A stretch of 64,000 nucleotides of DNA. It comes from Pachysolen tannophilus NRRL Y-2460 (lineage: Eukaryota; Ascomycota; Pichiomycetes; Alaninales; Pachysolenaceae). The first letter of the stretch is position 1; each line of letters starts with the position of its first letter. Shown here piece after piece: positions 1 through 10,397 of this stretch. Location of the stretch: NCBI GenBank assembly GCA_001661245.1, contig KV454014.1:739370-803369 (forward strand). The letters are read 5' to 3'. The notes beneath the pieces were generated by a model that was not told where the DNA came from, did no database searches, and saw nothing but the letters and a program-made list of their open reading frames with translations. The translations under genes and the position numbers were made by a program.

Positions 1-45
<45 letters not shown>

Positions 46-259
46 ATAAGAAAAAAGCAAAGTTTGTTCATTTCGAAGAAAAGTAACAAAAAAAATTCTA
101 ATTATTCTTTTAATACTCTTGAAAAAAATGACAAACTTGAAAAAAGAAAAAAAAAAAAAATTAATGAAAGTAATGAAGCCAACATAAATTATTGTATATA
201 ATATTAATCAAGAGCTAAGCTTTTTTTTTTGTTTTTTCTGTTTTGTATTATATTCTCTT

Positions 260-1366
260 TTAAATTCTTTCTCTTTCTCCCCTGAGAAGTGAAATCAATT
301 CTGGAACTTGAACATTTTTAAGCTCTTCATCGGTGAAATCTATCATTGAATCACCTAATACAACGACATTTTTATTTCTTGAAACAAATTCAGTTTTTGG
401 ATTTCTTAATTCATCAAAACATTCCGCACCCATTGCATGTACTGCATCTAATCTATCCACTGGACTATAAACTAAGATTTTTTCTAATAACAGAACAAGT
501 CCTAAATCACAATTATGTTTAAAAACTTTCAGTAAAGGTATTGATCTTATTATTGGGAATTTATGTTCCATATAATTTGGATTCATCACTTCAATATCAT
601 GTCTTGTCGGTGTTCCTAATATCTTAATAATTTCAACTAATTGATCAATACCACTTTCTCCTGGAAATAATGGTTGACCCAAGATCAATTCTGCTATAAC
701 ACAACCTGCTGACCATAAATCAATATTTGTAGAATAATTTGTTGCTCCAAATATTAATTCTGGAGCTCTATAATATCTTGAACATATATATGATACATTT
801 GGTTCTGTTGGAACTAAAATTTTTGCTGAACCAAAATCACATAATTTTAAAATCCCTCGATCTGTATCAATTAATAAATTTTGAGGTTTAATATCTCTAT
901 GGCATATTCCTAAAGAATGAATATAATTAAGTGCTCTTAATAATTGAAATGAATATAATTTAATTTCAAAAATTGGCATATTTTGCTTTTTATGAGTATA
1001 ATATTGAGAAGCTTTATATAAAGTTTCAGGAACATATTCCAATATTAAATTTAAATATAATTCATCATTTTCACTAGTATGATAAAAATAATATTTTAAA
1101 TTAACAATATTTTTATGTTGTAACATCTTCATTATTTGTAATTCTCTATTTTTAAATCTTTTATCTTGTAATACTCTTTTAATTGCTGCATCTTCATTTG
1201 TATGTAATAATTTTGTCTTGAAAACCATTCCAAATGATCCATTACCAACTATAGAACATGGCGTATATGTTATTGTTTTCAATTCACCCGTATGACCGTC
1301 TTGAACTTGCTCGGTATCATATTCCACATCATTTTTATCAATATTTGAATCAATATTTGAAGACAT
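260..1366 (-). CDS. RIM11: GSK-3 family protein kinase, Rim11/Mrk1 type
   Basis: This 368-residue serine/threonine kinase is almost all catalytic domain, the usual length of yeast Rim11. Visible are a glycine-rich loop GNGSFG (41-46), the ATP lysine K63 in AIK, the catalytic HRDIKPQN (156-163) and DFGSAK (177-182). The GSK-3 hallmark [13 protein letters not shown] follows, with the activating tyrosine near 193. R74 (in NRELQIM), the HRD arginine and K182 match the pocket that binds substrates already phosphorylated. In yeasts such kinases act on meiotic and stress regulators; that role is family knowledge. The block [16 protein letters not shown] favours Rim11/Mrk1 over Mck1, but the paralogue is inferred. 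The start is the first ATG, and nothing upstream in frame is needed. Confidence 0.93.
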   Translation of the reverse strand: MSSNIDSNIDKNDVEYDTEQVQDGHTGELKTITYTPCSIVGNGSFGMVFKTKLLHTNEDAAIKRVLQDKRFKNRELQIMKMLQHKNIVNLKYYFYHTSENDELYLNLILEYVPETLYKASQYYTHKKQNMPIFEIKLYSFQLLRALNYIHSLGICHRDIKPQNLLIDTDRGILKLCDFGSAKILVPTEPNVSYICSRYYRAPELIFGATNYSTNIDLWSAGCVIAELILGQPLFPGESGIDQLVEIIKILGTPTRHDIEVMNPNYMEHKFPIIRSIPLLKVFKHNCDLGLVLLLEKILVYSPVDRLDAVHAMGAECFDELRNPKTEFVSRNKNVVVLGDSMIDFTDEELKNVQVPELISLLRGERERI

Positions 1367-1554
1367 TGTTAGTTTTTAAAAACTATGAATATTGGCGGTG
1401 AGAAATCGTAAAAGAAAAAAAAAGAATAGTAGCAGGAATGACGATAGTTAGTAATAAAAAAAAAAATAAAAAAAAAAAAAAAAAATTAAAAAGTAAATGA
1501 TCAGTTTATAGTTGGAATCGTTTTTTTAAAAAATAATCTTTTCTTTAATACAGG

Positions 1555-1586
<32 letters not shown>

Positions 1587-2860
1587 GATTATCTTTTATG
1601 CAAATATTTGTGAACAATTTTTCATATAATTCTTCTTTATATTTAAGATTAAAATTCTTATAAACATATACCAATACTTTTTATTTATCAAAAAATTTTC
1701 TTTTAAAAGTCGAGATCAATTGTAAAAAAAAAATATAATAATAATAATTATATTTATTATATATTTATCTGGTTTTACTCTATTTTGCTAGTTTTCTTCT
1801 CCATACTTTCTAAAACTTTTTTTTCTCTCTCTTTTTTTTTCTTTCTCTTTTCAACTTTTGAGTTCAATATGCACTACTAAAAGTTTTGAAACCCCCCTTT
1901 GATAACAAGAAGAGTTAAGATAGATAGAAATATAGATAAATAGATATTAAATAACTTATTTACAATTGTTGTTAATGAAATCTTTATTCGTTTGTAGAAA
2001 AATGATTGCTTTTAATTTAATATAATATTTTTTTTTTTTTCTTTTTGAAAAAATAGCTGCTTTAGTTTTTAATTCTAGACCAGAGAGATTTTAGTATAAG
2101 TATTAGTATTGGCGCTTCTTTTTTATTTTAATTAATTTTATAGTCTTTGTCTTTTATGAACTAAAAATATAGCAGTGAATAAAAAATACCAGTTTTGTTA
2201 AAAGTATAAAGAAAGATTAAAAATATTTAAAAAGTACATTTTGTATTTTTTTTGACAAATTCAAATTTTATAGATGTATTTATTATCTAGTTGATAAAAA
2301 AAAAAGGAATCATAATATTAAACATTAACAATTATAATTTTTTTAATTGCTATTTTTACCCTTGTTATAAAATTGTATTATAATTTATTATAATAAATGC
2401 AAATTGATCATTCATTAGATTTTACCTAACAAAATTCAATTTTTTTTTTTTTTTTTTTGTGGAGAAGAATAAGTAGCGGGTGGGTGTGTGAGCAATAAAT
2501 TAAATAAATAGTTATATAGGTAACGAAAAAAGTATGTATTACTCCATACTACCTGCACTTTTTTAATAATCAGATGTTTTTCTATATTAATATATCATAT
2601 ACACAATAAGACTCAAATTCAAATTAATCACTTATATAAAATCAATCAATAATTAAATGTATATTGTTTGATGGCATGATCCATACTTTTAATGAAAACA
2701 TGACTGATTAGCAAGATTGAATAGGAAAACATGCTTATTGTATTCAACATGCATATATTCAATCTTCTTTTTTTTTTTGCTAGCAAAAAAAAAGTTTATT
2801 ATTATACAATTGATGCTACACAATGTCAATTAGAAATTTCAAAGCATAGATATCCTTGAG
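1367..2860. other. Intergenic region upstream of the RIM11-type gene
   Basis: About 1.5 kb of A/T-rich DNA between the kinase start and the tRNA-Val. I see no supported gene. It contains a TA microsatellite near 1555-1586, many poly-A/poly-T runs, a CCCCT (STRE-like) core in the C run at about 1890-1897, and a foldback listed separately at 2708-2782. It must hold the kinase promoter. Confidence 0.6.
2708..2782. repeat. Foldback (inverted repeat) upstream of tRNA-Val
   Basis: AAGATTGAATA at 2713-2723 is repeated exactly in inverted orientation as TATTCAATCTT at 2756-2766, leaving a 32-base loop. The outer bases TAGC and GCTA extend the symmetry if the T run at 2768-2778 is treated as an insertion. 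It could be a small foldback element, a transcript hairpin or chance; nothing in it codes. Confidence 0.5.
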
Positions 2861-2934
2861 GGTCTTGTAGTGTAGTGGTTCATCACGTTTCGTTTACACC
2901 GAGAAGATCGCGAGTTCGAACCTCGCCTGGGCCA
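2861..2934 (+). tRNA. tRNA-Val, anticodon UAC
   Basis: A 74-base cloverleaf ends in discriminator A at 2934. The anticodon arm is TTTCG / loop TTTACAC / CGAGA, giving anticodon TAC, which reads GTA. The T arm GCGAG-TTCGAAC-CTCGC is perfect. The D arm has three pairs. The acceptor stem is weak: two G-U pairs and a U-U opposition at 2866/2928. A T run starting at 2941 is a typical Pol III terminator. The loop and flanking stem CGTTTACACCG resemble other yeast tRNA-Val(UAC) genes. Confidence 0.9.
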
Positions 2935-3324
2935 CTTGGATTTTTTTTTGCTTAGATTTTTTTTTTTTTTAATTTTTTGATTTTCTGCGTACTCCATGCA
3001 AAATGTATAGTAAGATAAAAAGATAGTAAGTGATAAGTTTAATTAGCGGGTATAATAATAATAATAATATCTTTTGAAATTTACTAACCTTATTTATTTT
3101 AAATTAAAAATTGCAATTGCTGAATTTAAAAAATAATTTTTTCCGTGCTATTGACATCTAGCTTAGTTATTATTGAAAAAAGCCAAAACTATAGAGAGAG
3201 AGAACGAAATAAAAAAAAATAAAATTTAAAAAAAGTTTTTTTAAAAAAAAGGAAATAAGCTGAATAAGATAAAAGATTTTTAGATAAGAACTTTTCAAGA
3301 TCTATCTACATAGATAATATATAT
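2935..3324. other. Intergenic region: tRNA-Val to zinc-cluster gene 1
   Basis: A/T-rich leader and promoter region of the first zinc-cluster gene, with long T runs, an ATA trinucleotide run near 3050-3070 and an AG run near 3190-3205. No gene or clear operator is seen. Confidence 0.5.
2941..2949 (+). terminator. Pol III terminator of tRNA-Val
   Basis: An uninterrupted run of nine T begins seven bases after the tRNA end. Confidence 0.75.
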
Positions 3325-5947
3325 ATGCCTGAATCTAAGAGAAGGTCGTCATCATCCTCTTCAACATCATCTATTTTGGATTTGGCAAAGCAGAAAAGAC
3401 ATAGGGTTGCTGTTGTATGTTTGAATTGTAGGAAAAAGAAAATTAAGTGTGATAAATCAAAACCCGATTGTAATAATTGTGTTAAATCCAATATAAAATG
3501 TCAATATCAGGATGTGACATGGGCTTCATCAACCGTTGTTGATCCAAAGGGTAATGTGTCTTCAAGTAATGATTATAGTTATCAAAATGTGTTTTCTTTG
3601 AGTGACAAGTATATTTTAAATGATTCAGATAAAGATATGCAGGTTAATAATATTGATAAACTGATAACATTTGAACAACAAAATCGCACCACAATACATA
3701 ATAATTATACCAAAAAAATTTCATTAAATATTAATCAAAATTTATTAGAAAACCATCCACAAATAGATCTGAATGAAACTATTGATTTTTATGAAAATGC
3801 TTATTCAAATTTTGCCAAATATGAAGCATTATCAAGGGAAGGACCCTTTTCTTGGGCTCTTATAGAAAGTAAAGATGAATTTATAACAACATTATGGATT
3901 AAATCATTTTTAACAGAGAAAAAAAAATTTTATATTTTGACCCATCAGCTTCAAATTTATTACCTAAAGATACAATATCTGATGATAAAGATATAGATTT
4001 TACTCAAAAATTTGAACAAATTCATCTTCGTCCAAGGTATAAAAATTTCCCCTCACAACAACTTATAGATTTAATATTGTATAATATGCCAAAGAAAAAA
4101 TTATTATGGCTATTAATTGACCATTTTTTTAAAACATTATACATCATGATGCCATATTTAGATATGGATTTTTTTTTAAAAGAAGTTTGTAGATTGTTGG
4201 ACTCAAATTCAAATGATTTGGTTGATCAAAGATTTATGAAAATAAATATTAGTAAGAAATCAGATTATTTAACTGTGGCTTTATTGTTCATTATCTTAAG
4301 GTTTTCATTTATTTCTGTATCCGATAATACAGAATCAAATTCATATATTGTAAACAATCCAATTTCTGCTCAACTTATATCAGTTGCTAAAGTATTAATC
4401 AGCGAATTTAAAATATTTGATGAAACAAGTTTTGAATTATTACAGGCATACCTTTATTTAAGATTATATAATCATTACTCACCTGAATGTGGGGATAATA
4501 CTGGTGGTGCAGATTCTCCAATTTTCCATGGAACATTATTATCAATGGCTGTATCCTTAGGTTTTCACAGAGATCCTGGAGATATTGCAATTTTTAAACA
4601 TAATAAAGCTTTATGTAATTTGAGAAGAAGAGTTTGGTTTTGTTTGATATTGGGTGACTTATATCAAACTGTTTCTTTAGGAAATCAAACTGTTTCAACT
4701 TTTAATCTTTGTAATGTGAAATTACCAGAAATATCACCAGAAGATACAGAATTGAATCAAAAAATTAATTCTTGTTTCCGTGAATATTGTGAAGATTATC
4801 ATGTGATAAGTGATATAATTTCTCAAATTCTGGATTTAAATAAAAAAATTAAAGTGATTGATGTTATCAAAAACATTCTGATATTAGATGGTTTACGTAC
4901 TGAGAATTATAAATCTATGAAAGAATTTGTACAAGATGAACCTAAGGACCATTCATCTGCTACAATCTTACGTAGATTAATCAGATTGATTAGATACAGT
5001 TTTTGTAATTCATTCTGCTTCACTCTTGAATATAATATTTTTTTGCACTATGAAAATTCACCAGAAGGGAAGAAGAAATACAAAAAAATTTGTCAGTATT
5101 ATTTGTCAAAAATGTTAAAAAGAAGCTTGGAATCTATTACAAATTTGCCAAATTTGCTTACAAGTATTTCCAAATATTTCCGTTATGGTATTAATATAGT
5201 TCAGTTACCAGCAATATTGTTAGCTTTAAGAAAAGCTGTTCAATTACAAAATTCTTTTTCCTTAAGATGTCAACATCTAATTAAAGTTTTAGAGTTGAAA
5301 GGTAATGCAGATAAAATTGAATTAATAAATTATTTGAAATTAATCATAAGATCAATTTCTTTAAAGATCGAATATTACTTGAGTAGTTTGAATAATGCTT
5401 GTGACACTTACTATTACGCTTGGAGAATGAAAAGACCTCATATGTTATTTTGGTTGGTTAGTAAACAAGATTTTTACGTTATAAAAGATTCGACAATTCT
5501 GTTGACTGATCTCGATGCTGATACATATAAAAAATATGGGATTAATGTTTCTCAGGATAGTATATTGGAAGATATGACTTTAGAAGACTTCAAAAACCTT
5601 TTTCCAATTTCTAATGAAGAAATGGAAAAGATACAACGTCATGAAAAATATGAAAATAATGGTGATGTTCTTGGACGAATGCAATCACAGTATACAAAAG
5701 AAGACAAATCACCAAGAATTGAGAACTTGTTGAATGACCCTAACAATGGTCACCCTAAGAGAACAGGTTTAGTAGATTCCTCCTTGTCCTTTATGATGAA
5801 TCTAATGGATTCTAATATAGACCATACCTGGATTAAAATGTATTATGGCAGTTCCACAGGTGCTACTGCTACTACTCCTAATGCTGCTACTGCTGCCACT
5901 ACCGCCACTACTGCTACTGTTACTACTGCTACTACTCCTACTGCTGC

Positions 5948-5979
<32 letters not shown>

Positions 5980-6440
5980 ATAATAAGTCTGCGGATGCGG
6001 TTAACTATGATCAAAAAGCTTCCAGTGGATTTTATGCTAATACTCAATTTTTTAACTATAAAACTGGAAATAATAATAATGATGATCATTCTCAACCGGC
6101 GCAACAATCGTTTAGTGCTCCATATGTGGGTCCAAACTCACAACCAAATCTAGGACAGCAGAGCTGTCAGAGGTATCCGCAATCACCAGAGCAACCCCAA
6201 CAGCAGCCCCAACAGCAACATCATTATCAAATACAACCACAACCTCATCAGCTGCAATCAGCATTTTATCATCAAGGTAATGGTTACTCACATCTGACTC
6301 GCAAAGGGGAAGATGTAACGACAACGAATAATAACTTTACCCCTGACACTAACTTTGATCAATTCTTTAATTTAATTGGTACGGCAGGTTTCAACACATT
6401 GGACGATATGTTCGGGAACATTGAGTTTTCAGATAACTAA
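3325..6440 (+). CDS. Zn2Cys6 transcription factor, reading frame interrupted (tandem copy 1)
   Basis: A fungal zinc-cluster regulator of the same family as the gene at 6912-9989. The first frame (3325-3996) holds the DNA-binding domain, with cysteines 32, 35, 42, 49, 52 and 59 in the standard C-x2-C-x6-C-x6-C-x2-C-x6-C pattern, followed by TWASS. The fungal-specific regulatory domain continues one frame away, open from before 3930 to 6440, with block SPECGDNTGG and LCNLRRRVW matching the paralogue. The switch lies at a run of nine A at 3919-3927; one base is missing relative to a continuous frame of about 1,038 codons. The C-terminal part carries T/A- and Q-rich tracts. The cause may be a homopolymer sequencing error, slippage during translation, or real truncation to a 223-residue DNA-binding protein. 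Target genes are unknown. Confidence 0.85.
5858..5988. repeat. ACT/GCT trinucleotide tract inside zinc-cluster gene 1
   Basis: An imperfect trinucleotide array of ACT, GCT and AAT units encodes the T/A/N-rich linker of the protein. It makes long false open frames on both strands. Confidence 0.8.
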
Positions 6441-6911
6441 AATTTTTTTTTCATTCAACCTATTTATTTATTTTATGAGGTAAAATTAAAGAAACAGTAA
6501 AAAAAATATCATTTTCAAGTTGGTATATTTTGCTGCAGATTAACTAAAAATTGATACCAATAGAACAACAAGACTTTGACTTTCTAAAGTAATTTAGTAA
6601 ATCGAATCGTAGCTAAAAGATCAATAGATCTATCTTTCTCTGCTGTCGCATCACAGTACGGCTTGCATTTCTCTGCTAAAACCTATTTTCCTCTTTAGGA
6701 AACTGTGGCGCTTTGATTAAAAAGCTTACTTGCCACATTTTTAAAAATAGTAATTGTGGCTTGGTAATTTTTAAGCAATTATTATAATCAAGATAATATA
6801 CTGATAAAATCTATGACAATGACAAATATTTTTCAACATCTATATTGTTAGTTTGAATCATTGACAGTTGGTTAAAACTGTTTTCCGAGGTTGCTATAGG
6901 AATAGGTGAAT
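6441..6911 (+). promoter_or_regulatory. Intergenic region upstream of zinc-cluster gene 2
   Basis: 471 bases between the tandem regulators. It ends copy 1 and carries the promoter of copy 2. Single CGG/CCG triplets occur (near 6659 and 6885), but I see no palindromic zinc-cluster site and no gene. Confidence 0.5.
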
Positions 6912-9900
6912 ATGGGTGAAGTTGAAACTTCAAAGAGGAAAAGATTACGTGTACCGGTTTCATGTCAAACCTGTAGGAAGAAAAAGATCAAATGTGATAA
7001 ATTAAGACCTTCATGTGGAGGATGTATCAAATCACATTGCCAATGTCAATATGAAGAAAGAACTTGGTCTTCTGGCACATCAATTCATGGAAATGTTTTA
7101 AATTTTGGAACTGCCTTGTCTTTTGATTCAAATCCAAAAATTCGCAAAATGGAGACAAACAATAGCAGCAATAGTGGCAACATTATAAACAATCAGAAAG
7201 ATAATTCAAATTCACAGCTACCTAATTTCTTTGGACCCCCTTTAGCATCATTCAAAAATCCACATGTATTGGATGGTCAACAACAAACTCCGCAGCTTTC
7301 CAATTTTGTTAAAGCTGATATTAAGGGGAATACTAATGGTTTCAATAAAGAACTACTTCTGTATAATAACAACAAATCTCTTCTGACAGATCAGGATTCT
7401 AAGGATATTTCAAGTATGAATGAACAACTTCAATTTTTCAAAGATAAAGTAAGGCAGATTGAAACATCAATTGCTTTACATGATCTTTCGAGATCAACGG
7501 CTCTGAATGATGCCAGTGAAGATCGTGCTTCTTTAATGCTGAAGATTGACCTTAAACCCGATGATACGATTGATTTTTTCGGAGGATATAACTCATTACA
7601 GGTTAATGAATCAAGAATATTTACTCACGGTGCTCTATCTTGGATAACCTTAGTGAAGAAGGATACTTACATCAAAGTTTCGTGGATGAAAGCTTTGGTG
7701 ACTAATAAAAACTCATTAATGTTACAAAAAGACGATGAAGTAGATGATAAAGACGACAAAGATGCTGATGATGAGATGAACTCATCTCTAGCTAATGCAC
7801 AGAATAAAGGAGAAAAAATTCATCCAAGGAATCATTTGGGTTTTAGCACAGTGTTTATTCCAGATTCTGAACAAGGAACCATAGAGATGATTAAAAAATG
7901 TTTGCCTTCAGAGAAAGCAATATGGCTCTATGTGGATAGATTTTTTGAATATATTCATCCATTAATGCCATATTTGGATTATAAATGTTTTACTAACCAA
8001 CTTATAAAAATTATTGGTCCGAAAGTTTTGAAAGACTCAAAGGTGGAAAATATAGGAATAAGGAAACGTTTAGATTTTGCATTAATGGGTATATTATTAT
8101 TGGTTTTAAGGTTCAGCTATTTAACTCTATTATCAAACACGGGGAAAGATTATAAAACTAACGATGAAAAAATATCCTATCTATTATCACAACCGGTTTC
8201 AATTGATGCATCGACTGCTGCTCAATTCTGCCTTAACCAATTTAGACTCTTGAGGAAATCTAATCTTTTAATATTTCAATGCGCTTTATATATGAGATTG
8301 TACCATAGATATGCTCCTGAAGATGGTGATGGATCTGATGGTGATAGTCAAATTTATAACGGTATGTTATTACAGATGGCGGTTTCTATTGGATTGCATA
8401 GAGATCCATCCAATTTTCCTTTGATAGCTCGAAATCGAAGACTGTGTAATTTAAGAAGAAAAATCTGGTATGGATTACTATTATTTGATAGATATCAGAG
8501 CTTTGTATTAGGCAATCCGTCATATACAAAAATTGAATCCTACGATACCCAAATGCCAGCGTTTGATCCGAATAACATCAATGCAATAAATCTGAATATT
8601 GAAAAATTAATAATCGATGATTTCAAGACTCGATTTCAGATAACTGATATTATTAATGATATAAACAGTTTAGTTTTTGACTTGAAAGTCAAGCCGAAAG
8701 TTTCTGAATTGGTCATAAGCTTGGTCAAATTAGAAGGCCAACTCTCAAAGAAATTTGGAGATTTTAGCAACATTTTGCATAGTTTACCAAAGGAAACTTT
8801 GAATGAAAAAATAATAAAAGTTTCTTCTATGGCTCAGTATTGGGAGGCCAAATCTTATTTACAAGCAATTTACCATCATTTATTTATGAAATATGAAGCA
8901 CAGAATGATACTCAGTTGAGTAATTTTTATCTCGAAAAAGCTGTTGAGAATAGTAATGAGATCTACCAGTCTTTCCCAAAAATTTTGACAAGGTTTAACG
9001 AATATGTTGGTTTGGGATTTGACTTGTTTTTGACGTGCTCCTTACTATTATCAACACATAGGATATTGCAACTACAATTTTCGTTATTTACAAGATATCA
9101 ACATTTGAGAACTTATTACATTTCCAAAGAAATTTATGATAGTAATTTAAATTCCACGTTAACTCAATTTTGTTCAATAATCTCAAAAAAATTGAGAAAT
9201 TATTTAAATGAGTTAAATAAGATAACACCCAATTATTATTATGCATGGAAAATGTTGAAAGCTCAGACACTGATTTATTCAATTTTAGAAAACGATTCTA
9301 ACTTAAATATGTTTGAGGTTAACCCATCAGATGGAAAAATTATAATTAAAGGGGACTATAAAAAGGTAATAAAATTTGTACCGCAAACGAATATATTTGC
9401 AGATTTTACTATGGAGCAATTGATTAGCACCTTCCCTTTTTCGGCCCCAGCATCTTCTTCAAAATCAAACGTTGTTCAAAAGAAAGTTACACCAACAGGA
9501 GGGACCTCCGATAGCTTATCACCTAGTTTGAGCCATAACTCTTCTGGCTCTGCAAGTGTTACTGGAAAGGAAAATTCACTTTCAGCTCAGCATCCAAGTG
9601 TTGACCTCATCTGGGTTGAAATGATGAATAATAAGAATCTTTTAAATGGGGGTGATATTAATGACAATATAAACATTTCAGACACTATGAATAACGGAAT
9701 AAACAACAAAGGGAACTTGAGTGAGATTTTGGATTACATAGAAACTGCACCTACAGCCGGCCGCTTACCAGACAATAATAACAATAATTCAAATGACAAC
9801 AATGCGGCTAAAGTTGTTCAAATCCAGCAGTTACTAAATGATGATTCCTCGCCGACAACTTACACTGTGGACAGTTTGAACCCTTCTAACTCTCAAGTCA

Positions 9901-9989
9901 TCCACAGAAACAATAGCACAGCTGATATTAACAACATATTTGATGACTTTGATCAATTATTCAACGATGCTAGCTATTTTAGCTATTAG
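6912..9989 (+). CDS. Zn2Cys6 transcription factor (tandem copy 2)
   Basis: A 1,025-residue zinc-cluster regulator with an intact frame from the ATG at 6912. The binuclear zinc cluster uses C18, C21, C28, C35, C38 and C45, in a basic context (SKRKRLR before it), and is followed by ERTWSSG. The middle holds the fungal-specific transcription factor domain, with EDGDGSDGD, AVSIGLHRDP and LCNLRRKIW, and the C-terminus is asparagine- and serine-rich. The body aligns with the gene at 3325-6440 along its whole length, so the two are tandem duplicates or an old pair. The Hap1/Yrr1-like domain layout is a resemblance only; the regulated pathway is unknown. The symporter immediately downstream on the same strand is a natural candidate target, by position only. 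Confidence 0.93.
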   Translation: MGEVETSKRKRLRVPVSCQTCRKKKIKCDKLRPSCGGCIKSHCQCQYEERTWSSGTSIHGNVLNFGTALSFDSNPKIRKMETNNSSNSGNIINNQKDNSNSQLPNFFGPPLASFKNPHVLDGQQQTPQLSNFVKADIKGNTNGFNKELLLYNNNKSLLTDQDSKDISSMNEQLQFFKDKVRQIETSIALHDLSRSTALNDASEDRASLMLKIDLKPDDTIDFFGGYNSLQVNESRIFTHGALSWITLVKKDTYIKVSWMKALVTNKNSLMLQKDDEVDDKDDKDADDEMNSSLANAQNKGEKIHPRNHLGFSTVFIPDSEQGTIEMIKKCLPSEKAIWLYVDRFFEYIHPLMPYLDYKCFTNQLIKIIGPKVLKDSKVENIGIRKRLDFALMGILLLVLRFSYLTLLSNTGKDYKTNDEKISYLLSQPVSIDASTAAQFCLNQFRLLRKSNLLIFQCALYMRLYHRYAPEDGDGSDGDSQIYNGMLLQMAVSIGLHRDPSNFPLIARNRRLCNLRRKIWYGLLLFDRYQSFVLGNPSYTKIESYDTQMPAFDPNNINAINLNIEKLIIDDFKTRFQITDIINDINSLVFDLKVKPKVSELVISLVKLEGQLSKKFGDFSNILHSLPKETLNEKIIKVSSMAQYWEAKSYLQAIYHHLFMKYEAQNDTQLSNFYLEKAVENSNEIYQSFPKILTRFNEYVGLGFDLFLTCSLLLSTHRILQLQFSLFTRYQHLRTYYISKEIYDSNLNSTLTQFCSIISKKLRNYLNELNKITPNYYYAWKMLKAQTLIYSILENDSNLNMFEVNPSDGKIIIKGDYKKVIKFVPQTNIFADFTMEQLISTFPFSAPASSSKSNVVQKKVTPTGGTSDSLSPSLSHNSSGSASVTGKENSLSAQHPSVDLIWVEMMNNKNLLNGGDINDNINISDTMNNGINNKGNLSEILDYIETAPTAGRLPDNNNNNSNDNNAAKVVQIQQLLNDDSSPTTYTVDSLNPSNSQVIHRNNSTADINNIFDDFDQLFNDASYFSY

Positions 9990-10265
9990 ATCGTAATTAT
10001 TTCTTTGTAGTCTATAGGTGAAAAATAGTACAGTTTAATAAAGTATATTTTTTTTTTGTTCTATTAGATACCGTCATTAATCTATCTAAAATCTTCTTAA
10101 GTATCATCTCTAGTATCTATCTATCGTGTTTGAGCTTTCCATTCATGCTGATATCTATCTGACTTTATGACTAAATAAATGCAGACTATGGTTCAATAAA
10201 ATTTCCTATTTAGGTTGTAGTCATCGAGTTGAAAAAAAAATTTTGATTTTTCAAGAAACCTTAGC

Positions 10266-10273
10266 TATATAAA
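10266..10273 (+). promoter_or_regulatory. TATA box of the symporter gene
   Basis: TATATAAA lies 125 bases upstream of the ATG at 10398, a typical yeast spacing. The rest of the 408-base interval 9990-10397 shows only A/T-rich sequence and no gene. Confidence 0.5.
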
Positions 10274-10397
10274 GATAGACTTGTACACTTGTAGATTTAT
10301 CCACTTGAATATATCGAGGTTCAAGAAGTATTGCGACTGTTTTTAGGTTAGTCTCTACATTATTTTTGGCTTTTTATTAGCTTTTTTGGAAAAGACT

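Noticed and set aside
5845-6153. Leucine-run frame and its opposite-strand serine frame inside zinc-cluster gene 1
   Set aside because: Both are by-products of the trinucleotide tract that codes the T/A-rich linker.
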